Shown in pieces: positions 14,468 through 23,980 of a stretch of DNA of 40,382 nt; the first letter of the stretch is position 1; each line of letters starts with the position of its first letter. The stretch spans positions 1-40,382 of the forward strand of contig JAQBQD010000086.1 in NCBI GenBank assembly GCA_028287185.1. Direction: 5' to 3'. The DNA is from Gemmatimonadota bacterium (lineage in GTDB: Bacteria > Gemmatimonadota > Gemmatimonadetes > Longimicrobiales > Longimicrobiaceae). Under the pieces are notes generated by a model. It saw only the letters and a program-made list of their open reading frames with translations. It was not told the DNA's origin and did no database searches. The position numbers and the translations under genes were made by a program.

Positions 14468-15033
14468 GGTGTTCTCCTGGGAGGGGGAGCCTCTAGGTTG
14501 AGTCGGAAAACGATTGATCCGACACCTGGGCAGGCTCCCCTTGGGCAACGGCCGTGCCGTTCGCCCCCACCTCCGGCAACCCCGTGCGGGACGGGCGTTT
14601 GCGCCTCCGTGCCCCCCGGGCCGCCCCCCGGCAGAAGGGAGTCCGGCTTCTATGTGATAGAGCCGCGACTCTATTTCCGCCGGAAAATCCGCCGATGCCC
14701 GAAAAGGTGCGTCGCCCTCCCGCGCGTAAGCTCGCTTGCGCCATGCGGGTGCGTGGCCTTATGTTCCGTCCCAGCCCACGCACTCACGTACGTTTCCTTC
14801 CCCGCCCGCGTGTCCCGTCCGCGAGCCGCCGCCCCGGGCGAACTCTCCGCCCGGCGCCGGCGATGCCGCCTCCGTCCGGTGGCTCCGGCCCCCCGCCCGC
14901 GGGCCGATCGGGCAGGGAGGAGAGCGGGACCTGGCCGATTCGATCCAAAGGCCTGAAACGAGCTGTACGGCAGGGCCGTCCGCGCCCGGCCGCGGCGAAC
15001 GCAATCCGCAATCCCTTCCCCGCAGGAGGCTCC
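14468..15033. other. divergent regulatory gap between RiPP locus and sulfur-carrier operon
   Basis: 566 bp separate precursor B (minus strand) from the ThiS/MoaD-like gene (plus strand). It contains operator copy 4 (14657-14674) followed by a short palindrome, TTTCCGCCGGAAA (14674-14686). No convincing gene or -35/-10 pair could be identified. The gap must hold two divergent promoters. Confidence 0.6.
14657..14674. promoter_or_regulatory. candidate operator, copy 4: ATAGAG-N6-CTCTAT
   Basis: ATAGAGCCGCGACTCTAT has perfect 6-bp arms, the same as copy 1, with an unrelated 6-bp spacer. It lies 190 bp upstream of precursor B. Its position in the divergent gap means it could also affect the sulfur-carrier operon starting at 15034. 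Confidence 0.6.
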
Positions 15034-15309
15034 ATGACCGTGAACGTGAGGATCCCCACGCCGCTCCGCGCCTACGCCGGGGGCTCTCGCCAGGTGGAGG
15101 TGGCAGGCGCCACGGTGGGCGACGCGCTGACCGACCTGGCGGGCCGCCACCCGCAGCTTCGCCGGCACCTGTACGCCGAGACGGGCGACCTGCGCGGCTT
15201 CGTGAACGTGTACCTGAACGACGCCAACGTGAAGGACCTGGACGGCACCCGCACCACGATGGCCCAGGGCGACCTGCTCACCATCGTGCCCAGCATCGCG
15301 GGCGGCTGA
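15034..15309 (+). CDS. ThiS/MoaD-like sulfur carrier protein, 91 aa
   Basis: A ubiquitin-fold carrier: MTVNVRIPTPLRAYAGG start, FVNVYLNDANVKDLDGT in the middle, and a C-terminal LLTIVPSIAGG. The terminal Gly-Gly is the residue pair that an E1-like enzyme adenylates and converts to thiocarboxylate. The sequence is closest in style to CysO-type carriers. ATG at 15034 has GCAGGAGG upstream. The matching E1-like enzyme is two genes downstream. No cysteine synthase (CysM) or molybdopterin gene is nearby, so the sulfur acceptor is open; the adjacent YcaO/TfuA system is one candidate. Confidence 0.9.
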   Translation: MTVNVRIPTPLRAYAGGSRQVEVAGATVGDALTDLAGRHPQLRRHLYAETGDLRGFVNVYLNDANVKDLDGTRTTMAQGDLLTIVPSIAGG

Positions 15310-15374
15310 ACCGGCCGCCGCGCCCCGGGCGCGCCCCTTTCCGGCGGGCCCACCCCCCCCAGCCCCACCGAGCC

Positions 15375-15554
15375 ATGAACAACCCGAACCTCAACTTCGT
15401 CTTCGCCGCCTTCTGGATCGCGTTCGCCCTGGTGATGGTGACGCGCTCGGAGCTGGCGCTGCACCCCGCGCAGGTCATCACCGTCTTCGCCTGCGGCGCC
15501 ATCGCCGGCGCCAGCCTGGCCCGCGGGCTCCAGCTGCGCCGCGCCGCCGCGTGA
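15375..15554 (+). CDS. small two-helix membrane protein, 59 aa
   Basis: A hydrophobic peptide with two predicted membrane helices (about residues 7-23, FVFAAFWIAFALVMVT, and 33-50, AQVITVFACGAIAGASLA) joined by a short loop and ending in RGLQLRRAAA. It sits between the carrier and its activating enzyme, with 65 and 34 bp spacing, so it is probably in the same operon. I do not recognise a family. Confidence 0.7.
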   Translation: MNNPNLNFVFAAFWIAFALVMVTRSELALHPAQVITVFACGAIAGASLARGLQLRRAAA

Positions 15555-15588
15555 GGGCCGCCTGCCGCCCGCGGACGGGGGAGCGGCC

Positions 15589-16773
15589 GTGACCGAGACC
15601 CTGTCGCCCCCCGGGTCCCCGGCCGCGGAGCTGTCCCCGCCCGAGATCATGCGCTACAGCCGCCACCTGATCCTTCCCGAGGTGGGGATGGAGGGGCAGC
15701 GGAAGCTGAAGGCCGCGCGGGTGCTGCTGATCGGCACCGGCGGCCTGGGCTCGCCCCTGGCGCTGTACCTGGCCGCCGCCGGCGTGGGCACGCTGGGGCT
15801 GGTGGACTTCGACGTGGTGGACGAGAGCAACCTGCACCGGCAGGTCATCCACGGCACCAGCGACGTGGGCCGCCCCAAGATCGACTCCGCCGCCGACCGC
15901 ATCGCCGAGGTGAACCCCCACGTGCGCGTGGAGCGGCACGAGACGCGGCTCACCAGCGAGAACGCGCTGGAGATCCTGGCCGACTACGACGTGGTGGTGG
16001 ACGGCACGGACAACTTCCCCACGCGGTACCTGGTGAACGACGCCTGCGTGCTGCTGGGCAAGCCCAACGTGTACGGCTCCATCTTCCGCTTCGAGGGCCA
16101 GCTTTCCGTCTTCGACGCCACGCGCGGGCCCTGCTACCGCTGCATGTTCCCCGAGCCGCCGCCGCCCGGGCTGGTGCCGAGCTGCGCCGAGGGCGGGGTG
16201 CTGGGCGTGCTGCCGGGCATCATCGGCACCCTGCAGGGGCTGGAGACGATCAAGCTGATCCTGGGCGTGGGCGAGCCCATGGTGGGCCGCTTCCTGCTGT
16301 TCGACGCGCTGGAGATGTCGTGGCGCGAGCTGAAGCTGCGGAAGGACCCCGCCTGCCCCGTCTGCGGCCCGGCGCCCACCGTGACGGCGCTCATCGACTA
16401 CGAGCAGTTCTGCGCGGGCCCCGCTTTCCACGAGGAGCCCGCCACCGAGATGGTGGAGGTGACGCCCGCCGCCCTGGCCGCGCGCCTGGCCGCGGGCGAG
16501 CGGCCCGTGATCGTGGACGTGCGCGAGCCGCACGAGTGGGAGATCGTGAACCTGGCCGAGCACGGCGCCCGGCTGATCCCCCTGGGCGAGGTGGGTGCGC
16601 GCATGGGCGAGCTGGACCCCGGCGCCGAGATCGTCGTGCACTGCAAGATGGGCGGACGCAGCGCCAAGGCCGTGCGCCAGCTCATGGACGCCGGCTTCGG
16701 GCGGGTGGCGAACCTTACCGGGGGGATCCTGGCGTGGAGCGAGCAGGTGGACCCGGCGAAGCCGCGCTACTGA
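15589..16773 (+). CDS. moeZ: MoeB/ThiF-type adenylyltransferase fused to rhodanese (MoeZ-like), 394 aa
   Basis: The enzyme adenylates the C-terminal Gly of a sulfur carrier and then transfers sulfur to form the thiocarboxylate. The ATP loop GTGGLGSP is at 49-56, followed by DFDVVDESNLHRQ. Zinc Cys pairs are CYRC (about 182) and CPVC (about 262). C199 in PSCAEGG is the candidate catalytic Cys. The C-terminal rhodanese domain (about 285-394) has the active loop C352-KMGGRS. The start is GTG at 15589. The 3' end overlaps the opposing kinase gene by 59 bp. It clearly serves the carrier at 15034. Confidence 0.93.
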   Translation: MTETLSPPGSPAAELSPPEIMRYSRHLILPEVGMEGQRKLKAARVLLIGTGGLGSPLALYLAAAGVGTLGLVDFDVVDESNLHRQVIHGTSDVGRPKIDSAADRIAEVNPHVRVERHETRLTSENALEILADYDVVVDGTDNFPTRYLVNDACVLLGKPNVYGSIFRFEGQLSVFDATRGPCYRCMFPEPPPPGLVPSCAEGGVLGVLPGIIGTLQGLETIKLILGVGEPMVGRFLLFDALEMSWRELKLRKDPACPVCGPAPTVTALIDYEQFCAGPAFHEEPATEMVEVTPAALAARLAAGERPVIVDVREPHEWEIVNLAEHGARLIPLGEVGARMGELDPGAEIVVHCKMGGRSAKAVRQLMDAGFGRVANLTGGILAWSEQVDPAKPRY

Positions 16774-17404
16774 CCCGCTCCGGCGCGGCCGCGGCCAGCG
16801 CCGCGGCCGCGCGCTCCGCCAGGGTGCCCCACGGCCCGCTCTCCACCACCGGCAGGCCCAGCGCGTGGGCCTCGCCCGCGATCCGCTCGCCGTAGAGCCA
16901 CTGGCGCCGCACCTCGTGCTCGCGGTCGCGCGGGGACAGGTGCTGGAAGCCGCGTCCGCGGGCGGCCAGCGTGGCGTGCAGCCGTTCGGGGTCGCGCTCC
17001 ACCACGAAGAGCGCGCGCACGCGCCGGCGCGCCGGCATCCCGCCGAACGCCGCCCGGGCCGCCAGCGCGGGCAGCAGCGTGTCGCCCTCCAGCACGATGG
17101 GGGCGTCCGTGGCCAGGTGGTAGCCCACCACCACCTCCAGCGCGTCCGACACCACCCCGGCCACCTGGCGCCACCGGGCGGCCGCCTCGTCCGGCGCCAG
17201 CTCGCGGGCGGCGGGGGTGCGGAACAGGTGGATGTCGGGCTGCTGCGCGGGGGTGGAGGTGTGCTCGATCACCAGCCGGAAGTCGTCCGCGTGGGAGAGC
17301 GGAACGCCCACGCCCGCCGAGACCCCGCGGGCCAGGGTGGTCTTGCCGGCCCCCGACCCGCCGCCGATGAGAAGGACGGACCAGTCGCGCGCGGAGAAGG
17401 GCAT
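16715..17404 (-). CDS. P-loop kinase-like protein, 229 aa
   Basis: The Walker A motif GGGSGAGKTTLA is near the N-terminus, followed by LSHADDFRLVIEH, typical of small-molecule or uridine-kinase-like P-loop kinases where the Asp pair contacts the substrate. VLEGDTLLPAL is a likely Walker B-like strand and RDREHEVRRQWLYGE a lid region. The substrate cannot be told. Met at 17404 is chosen because the fold begins right after it (MPFSARDWSVLLIGG); a further upstream frame is Pro-rich and enters the intergenic region. The last ~20 codons are antisense to the MoeZ-like gene. Confidence 0.78.
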   Translation of the reverse strand: MPFSARDWSVLLIGGGSGAGKTTLARGVSAGVGVPLSHADDFRLVIEHTSTPAQQPDIHLFRTPAARELAPDEAAARWRQVAGVVSDALEVVVGYHLATDAPIVLEGDTLLPALAARAAFGGMPARRRVRALFVVERDPERLHATLAARGRGFQHLSPRDREHEVRRQWLYGERIAGEAHALGLPVVESGPWGTLAERAAAALAAAAPERVSSAASPGPPARSTPGSPR

Positions 17405-17508
17405 GCGGTTCGGCGGTGGGGACGGGATGGGAAGCGATCGACGTTCGGCGACGGAACTTGCGTTCACACGGGGCGGTTGGCAAGCGCCAGCCCCCGGAGG
17501 AGAGGGCG

Positions 17509-18768
17509 ATGCGGGCACGCAGGATCCGGTCGGTGGCCATCGTGGACCCCGTGGGGGACTCGGGCATCGGCGGGTACACGCACGAGCTGGCGGAGGGCCT
17601 GGTGGATGCCGGGGTGCGCGTGGACCTGTACACGCGGCGCCGGCCGTTCGCGCTGTGGCTGCCCCGGCGCTACCGCCTGTTCCCGGTGCTGGCCCGGCCC
17701 ATCGAGGCCCGCGCCGCCGAGGTGGCCGAGATCGAGCGCACGGTGGTGGGCCCCCAGTGGCGCGACCCGTCGCGGCCCGCGCTGCCCGCTTGGTGGAACG
17801 AGGCGTCGGAGGAGGCGCGCGACGAGCTGCTGGCGGACGAGATGGCCGGGCGCCTGGCCGGGGGCGGGTACGACGCGGTGTGGACGCAGTGGCCCCGCGC
17901 CCTGGGCTCGCCCGCCGACCTACGGGGCAGGCTGCGCGAGCGGGGCGTGCCGCTCATCCACACCGTGCACAACGTGCTGCCCCACGAGCGCGGCCCCGGC
18001 GACCACGAGGTGCACGGCGCGGCGTACGAGGCGTCGGACGCGCTGGTGGTGCACAGCGCGCAGGCCGCCCGCGCGCTCGCGGCGGAGTTTCCCGGCGCGG
18101 CCCCGCGCGTGGTGGAGTCGCGCCACGGCACCTACACCGTGTACTTCCGCGACCCCTCGCTCCGGGGCCCGGCGCGCGCCCGGCTGGGGCTGGGGGACGG
18201 GCCCTGCGTGCTGTTCTTCGGCGGCGTGCGCCCGTACAAGAACGTGGACGCGCTGCTGGCGGCGATGGCGGACCCGCGCTGCCGAGGGTGGACGCTGGTG
18301 GTGGCGGGGTGGGAGTGGGGATTCCACGACATGGTGCCCGGCGACCCGCTGGGGCGCACGCGTCGGGCGGTGCAGCGCCTGGGCCTCGAGGCACGGGTGC
18401 GCCTGCTGCCCGGCACCACCGACTTGGAGCCGGCCACAGAGCTGTTCGAGGCCTGCGACGCCGTCGCGCTGCCGTACGCCGCCAGCTCCGGCAGCGGCGT
18501 GCTGTGCATGGGCATGACCTTCGGCCGCCAGGTGATCGCCACCCCCGTGGGAGGCATGGCCGAGTACCTGGACGCCTACCCCCGCTCCACGCTGCTCGCC
18601 GGCGCCGAGGCCGCGGACATCGCAGACGGCCTGGTGCGCGCCGCAGGGGCGCTGCGCGAGCGCCCGCAGCCCTGCGCCGCGCCGCCGGAGCTGGGCTGGG
18701 GCGCCATCGCCCGGCGCCTGGTGCCCGCGCTGGAGACGATGCTCGGCGCGGCACTGCTGGTCACCTGA
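17509..18768 (+). CDS. GT4-family glycosyltransferase, 419 aa
   Basis: A GT-B retaining glycosyltransferase: DPVGDSGIGGYTHELAEGLV at the N-terminus (group 1 style), the hinge FFGGVRPYKNVDALLAAM, and the donor-binding block LPYAASSGSGVLCMGMTFGR leading to VIATPVGGMAEYL. ATG at 17509 has GGAGGAG upstream; a longer upstream frame overlaps the promoter gap to the divergent kinase. Acceptor unknown. It has no membrane segment. Confidence 0.88.
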   Translation: MRARRIRSVAIVDPVGDSGIGGYTHELAEGLVDAGVRVDLYTRRRPFALWLPRRYRLFPVLARPIEARAAEVAEIERTVVGPQWRDPSRPALPAWWNEASEEARDELLADEMAGRLAGGGYDAVWTQWPRALGSPADLRGRLRERGVPLIHTVHNVLPHERGPGDHEVHGAAYEASDALVVHSAQAARALAAEFPGAAPRVVESRHGTYTVYFRDPSLRGPARARLGLGDGPCVLFFGGVRPYKNVDALLAAMADPRCRGWTLVVAGWEWGFHDMVPGDPLGRTRRAVQRLGLEARVRLLPGTTDLEPATELFEACDAVALPYAASSGSGVLCMGMTFGRQVIATPVGGMAEYLDAYPRSTLLAGAEAADIADGLVRAAGALRERPQPCAAPPELGWGAIARRLVPALETMLGAALLVT

Positions 18769-18898
18769 GGGCGGGGCCGTCGTCGGGCCTCGCGTCCACT
18801 CCAGTCGTTCGATCGACCGCGCCGCCGTCCGCCGTCCACGCCTGACTCGCCTCCGGCGTCCCGACCACCCGCCCGGCGCGGAGGTGCCGGTGGCGCGC

Positions 18899-18954
18899 GG
18901 AGCGAGCCCGCACAGGTGGGCGGATCGCCGTTCCAGTCCCGGGTTTCCAACCCG
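18899..18954 (+). repeat. dispersed intergenic repeat, copy 1
   Basis: This stretch (GGAGCGAGCCCGCACAGGTG and on to CCCGGGTTTCCAACCCG) matches, as reverse complement, 34810-34867 at most positions over about 56 bp. Both copies end in a CCCGGGTT-type palindrome. It looks like a REP-like family of this genome. Confidence 0.7.
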
Positions 18955-18981
18955 TGGGCGTCCCGTGGGCGTCCCGTGGGG
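18951..18981. repeat. 11-bp tandem repeat, 3 copies
   Basis: TCCCGTGGGCG is repeated three times (first copy lacking its first base, last copy altered at its end). It abuts the dispersed repeat. Confidence 0.6.
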
Positions 18982-19042
18982 TGTCCAAGACCATCCCGGC
19001 CCGTCGCGCCCAACCACGGTCGTACATCGTCGGATGAAACAA

Positions 19043-19077
19043 GCTCGGGGCGGCTCCACCATGGAGCCGCCCCGAGC
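19043..19077 (-). terminator. 15-bp hairpin terminator of the outer-membrane gene
   Basis: GCTCGGGGCGGCTCC and GGAGCCGCCCCGAGC form a perfect 15-bp stem around a 5-nt loop. On the minus strand it is followed by TTGTTTC, a partial U-tract, 84 bp past the stop codon at 19161. Confidence 0.75.
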
Positions 19078-19160
19078 GTCTTCCCGCATCCACCTGCCCC
19101 GCCGTCCCCCTTCTCCCGGTCACCCGACCGGATTCGTGGAGGGCCCGCGGGGCCCGTGCT

Positions 19161-20501
19161 TCACGGGATGACGTTGGACTGGCCGCCCACGCCGAAGCTG
19201 GCGACCCAGCCCTTGCGGTCCACGCCGTTCACGCTGCCGTTGTTCAGGCGGCCGATGCCCACCTTCAGCGGCCCCAGCACCAGGCCGGCGGAGAGCAGGC
19301 TGCCGCTGGCGTCGTTCTTGGCGGCGCCCACGCTGAGCGTCACCACGGGCAGCCTCTGCTGCACGCCCACGGAGAAGCTCTGCTTCCAGAAGCCCTGCAG
19401 GCGCGAGTCGTCGGTGCGGTTGCCGTACTCGGCCGCGATGGTGGTGCCCGTGGGCGCCGCGAAGGCGCCGCCCACGCGGATCACGCGCGAGAAGTCGCTG
19501 CCGTCGAAAAGGCCGGCGGCCAGGCTCTTCTGCAGGGTGCTGGCGGTCGCCGCGTTGTAGTCCGTCTCGGTGTCGTCGTACCGGTTGCTGATCTGCGCGA
19601 AGTCGCCGTTCTCGAAATCGTTGCGGTTCAGCACGATGCGGCGGCTGCGGAGGCTCTTGTCCCAGCTCATGCTGGTGAACGCGTTGTCCACCGCCGCGCT
19701 CAGGGTGAGCGCCGGGATGGGCTGGAAGGCCGCGCCCAGGTCCACCCCGAAGCCGTGGCCGCCCGTGGAGCGCACGTTCTCGTAGGTCACGTTCACGTCC
19801 TGCGGCACCGTGTTGGTGGCCGGCACGCAGACCGTGCCCACGGGCGTGGACGACGCCGTGGCGCAGTAGGTGGGGTCGCTGAGCCGCGCCGACGAGAGCG
19901 AGCGGCCGATGAAGTAGTGCCCCGTGACGCCCAGCGACAGCGGGCCCACGCTGCGGCCGTGGCCCGCGGCGATGTCGATGTAGCTGGCGCGGCGGCCGTG
20001 CGTGTCGCCCACCGCGTAGTTGGTGCGGCCGTTCTGGTAGCCGTTCAGGAACAGGTCCACGATGTCGTGGCCGATGGTGTGGTTGCCCGCGAAGGCGTAC
20101 GCCACGCCCACCGCCGTGTGGCCGATGGACACCGAGGCCAGAGGCACCCGCAGCTCGGCCTCCACGTCGGTGCCGTTGGGGATCTGCCCCAGCAGCTCGG
20201 CGGCGCGCGCCGGGCTCACCTGGTCGTAGTTCTTCACGTCCTTCAGATCGTTCAGGCTGAAGCCCAGCACCGTGCCGCCCAGGGCGATCTGCGGGAAGCC
20301 GACCGACCAGTGCGGCGTGCCGGGCAGGCCCAGGTTGGCCGGGTTCTCGAACAGCGACTCCTGGCCGCGGGCCACGGCGATGTAGGCGCCGCCCATGCCC
20401 AGGGCGCGCGGGGTGAGCGGCACCTGGGCGTGGGCCTGGGCCGCGCACACCGCGGCCGACAGGACGACGCCCAGCAGGGTGCAGACACGGGTTGATCTCA
20501 T
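19161..20501 (-). CDS. outer-membrane beta-barrel protein, PorV/FadL/TraF-like, 446 aa
   Basis: The N-terminal signal peptide runs to about residue 26 ([18 protein letters not shown], cut before QVPL). Directly after it comes [17 protein letters not shown] and SLFENPANL, the start motif of the PorV/TraF/FadL-like barrel families. The rest alternates amphipathic strands ([39 protein letters not shown]). The role may be passive uptake or an assembly function; the substrate is unknown. It has a promoter at 20688-20716 and AAGGA ahead of the ATG. It is direct evidence for an outer membrane. Confidence 0.85.
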   Translation of the reverse strand: MRSTRVCTLLGVVLSAAVCAAQAHAQVPLTPRALGMGGAYIAVARGQESLFENPANLGLPGTPHWSVGFPQIALGGTVLGFSLNDLKDVKNYDQVSPARAAELLGQIPNGTDVEAELRVPLASVSIGHTAVGVAYAFAGNHTIGHDIVDLFLNGYQNGRTNYAVGDTHGRRASYIDIAAGHGRSVGPLSLGVTGHYFIGRSLSSARLSDPTYCATASSTPVGTVCVPATNTVPQDVNVTYENVRSTGGHGFGVDLGAAFQPIPALTLSAAVDNAFTSMSWDKSLRSRRIVLNRNDFENGDFAQISNRYDDTETDYNAATASTLQKSLAAGLFDGSDFSRVIRVGGAFAAPTGTTIAAEYGNRTDDSRLQGFWKQSFSVGVQQRLPVVTLSVGAAKNDASGSLLSAGLVLGPLKVGIGRLNNGSVNGVDRKGWVASFGVGGQSNVIP

Positions 20502-20854
20502 CGGGATTTCCTTGGAAGGGGTTGGCCGGGCACCTGCGCGCGCGGCGGCCCGCCGAACAGGGCGGGGACGGGAGCGGAGCGGGTGCGGGCCGGGTGGATC
20601 GGACTTCGTGCGCGGAACGGAAGGCCGGTGGGACGGCGGACGCGCGCGGGGCGCATACGCCGGGAGGGACGGGGCCCTCCGCGCGCAAAGATACGCTCCC
20701 CCGGGGCCGCGGGCAACCGTGCCGTGCGCGGCGCCGGGCGGGCGGAAACCGCGGGGCGGGGCGGGGCGCGGGGCTTTCTCGCCCCGGGCTTTGGGGGTAT
20801 CTTTCCGGATTCCGATCCCGACGGCGGCACCAACGATCTCGCGAGACCCGCACC
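20502..20854. other. divergent promoter gap between outer-membrane gene and lepA
   Basis: 353 bp without a gene. The minus-strand promoter is clear (20688-20716). For lepA, a TATCTT at 20798-20803 is a candidate -10, but its -35 (TTTCTC) is poor. Confidence 0.6.
20688..20716 (-). promoter_or_regulatory. sigma70-like promoter of the outer-membrane gene
   Basis: On the minus strand TTGCCC (20716-20711), a 17-bp spacer and TATCTT (20693-20688). Each hexamer matches consensus at 4 of 6 positions. The 5' UTR would be about 180 nt. Confidence 0.5.
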
Positions 20855-22654
<1,800 letters not shown>

Positions 22655-22729
22655 GCTTTTCGTCCGAGCTCGACCGACTGGACGGACGGCGATCTGGGCG
22701 AATGCCCGCTACGCGGTCACCGCGCTCTA

Positions 22730-22764
22730 TTTTGCTGGCGATCAAACGACGATCGCCAGCAAAA
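22730..22764. terminator. 14-bp perfect hairpin after lepA
   Basis: TTTTGCTGGCGATC and GATCGCCAGCAAAA pair perfectly around a 7-nt loop, 75 bp past the lepA stop. The stem is unusually A/T-rich at its base for this genome. The T4/A4 base makes it a bidirectional terminator candidate, although no free U-tract follows. Confidence 0.55.
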
Positions 22765-22934
22765 CGGAGCCCCACGATACTGCCGTGGGTCTCCGCCCTT
22801 CGGGTCACGATCGCTTTCGCAACCACTCGCCGCGCGGGCCTGGCCGCCCGTCGCCGGTCGCGGTCCGGGCGTGGAGGTCCGGGGACGAGCCTCCGGGCCG
22901 GCCGTCGGCGCTCACCCGTCGCGGGCGCCGGTGT

Positions 22935-22955
22935 CCAGGGGGATGAACCCCCTGG
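22935..22955. repeat. 8-bp hairpin
   Basis: CCAGGGGG and CCCCCTGG pair around ATGAA. No U-tract; function unknown. Confidence 0.5.
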
Positions 22956-23034
22956 CTGGAACTACGATCGCCCTCCGGGCGGACAGCGCCTCAGCGCGGA
23001 GACCGGATCCCGCGCGGAACGCCTGCCGTACTTC

Positions 23035-23058
23035 CCCTCTCCCGCTTGCGGGAGAGGG
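23035..23058. repeat. 11-bp palindrome, REP-like
   Basis: CCCTCTCCCGC-TT-GCGGGAGAGGG is a near-continuous palindrome. Its CCCTCTCC/GGAGAGGG arms recur in the attenuator terminator at 38784-38807, which suggests a common repeat family. Confidence 0.55.
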
Positions 23059-23128
23059 TGGCGGCTCTCAGGCCGCCGGGTGAGGGGCCCTCCGTCGCCC
23101 GCGTCCCATCCACCTTCGCCCGACCGAC

Positions 23129-23980
23129 ATGCGCGCCTCCGTCATCTTCACCACCTACAACCAGCCGCGGTACCTGGAGCTGGTGCTGTGGGGGTACGCG
23201 GCGCAGACGGCGCGCGGCTTCCAGGTGGTGGTGGCGGACGACGGCTCCGGCCCCGAGACGGCGGGGACCATCGAGCGCGTCCGCGTGGCGACGGGGCTGG
23301 AGATCGTGCACGTGTGGCACGAGGATCGGGGGTTCCGGAAGACGGAGATCCTGAACCGGGCCATCCTGGCGTCGTCCGGCGACTACCTGATCTTCTCGGA
23401 CGGGGACTGCGTGCCGCGGAGGGACTTCGTGGACGTGCACCTGCGGCTGGCCACGCCGGGGCGCTTCCTGTCCGGCGGCTACCTGAAGCTGCCCGAGCGG
23501 GTGAGCGCGGCCGTGACGCCCGAGGTGGTGCGCGACGGGCGGGTGGCGAGCCTGGAGTGGCTGCGGGCCCACGGGTGGCGCCCCGGGCGTCACGCGCTCC
23601 GGCTGACGGAGAGCGAGCGGGCGGCCACCGTGCTCGACCTGCTGACGCCCACGCGCGCCACGTGGAACGGGCACAACGCGTCCGCCTTCCGCGACGCGGT
23701 GCACGCCGTGAACGGGTTCGACCTGGACATGGCCTACGGAGGGCTGGACCGCGCCGTGGGCGAGCGCATGGAGAACGCGGGCGTGCACGGCATGCAGGTG
23801 CGCTTCCGCGCGCCCGTGCTGCACCTGCACCACGGGCGGCCGTACGCCGACCCCGAGAAGCACCGGCACAACCACCGGATCCGCGCGCGCATCCGCGCCG
23901 AGCGAGAGACGCGCGCCCCCCGCGGGCTGGCCGAGGTCGCCGCCGCCGGGACGCCGAACGAGAACCAGGAGACCGCATGA
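23129..23980 (+). CDS. family 2 glycosyltransferase, 283 aa
   Basis: A GT-A fold enzyme: VIFTTYNQPRYLELVLWG at the N-terminus, VVVADDGSGPET (first Asp block), FSDGDCVPRRDF (DxD-type metal site). The block NGFDLDMAYGGLDRAVGERM resembles the C-terminal galactosyltransferase-type motif (Glyco_transf_7C). The donor is probably UDP-sugar; the acceptor is unknown. Its stop overlaps the next ATG (ATGA, 23977-23980), so it is co-translated with the glucokinase. Confidence 0.9.
   Translation: MRASVIFTTYNQPRYLELVLWGYAAQTARGFQVVVADDGSGPETAGTIERVRVATGLEIVHVWHEDRGFRKTEILNRAILASSGDYLIFSDGDCVPRRDFVDVHLRLATPGRFLSGGYLKLPERVSAAVTPEVVRDGRVASLEWLRAHGWRPGRHALRLTESERAATVLDLLTPTRATWNGHNASAFRDAVHAVNGFDLDMAYGGLDRAVGERMENAGVHGMQVRFRAPVLHLHHGRPYADPEKHRHNHRIRARIRAERETRAPRGLAEVAAAGTPNENQETA

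Larger units (their letters stand above)
14141..14690. repeat. direct duplication, copy B (hairpin, Nif11 precursor, operator)
   Basis: This is the partner of 13277-13820. Upstream drift and near-perfect conservation of the peptide indicate selection on the peptide or gene conversion after duplication. Confidence 0.75.
18769..19160. other. non-coding gap with repeats and a terminator
   Basis: 392 bp without a gene. It contains a dispersed repeat (18899-18954), an 11-bp tandem repeat (18951-18981) and a 15-bp hairpin terminator (19043-19077) for the gene ending at 19161. Confidence 0.7.
22655..23128. other. non-coding gap after lepA rich in palindromes
   Basis: 474 bp without a credible gene. 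It contains palindromes at 22730-22764, 22935-22955 and 23035-23058, the last followed by GGCGGC-N4-GCCGCC, a pattern that looks like a dispersed repeat. Confidence 0.6.

Noticed and set aside
13688-14956. Plus-strand frame of 422 codons over the Nif11 precursors
   Set aside because: Low-complexity translation antisense to two well-supported precursors and through their operators.
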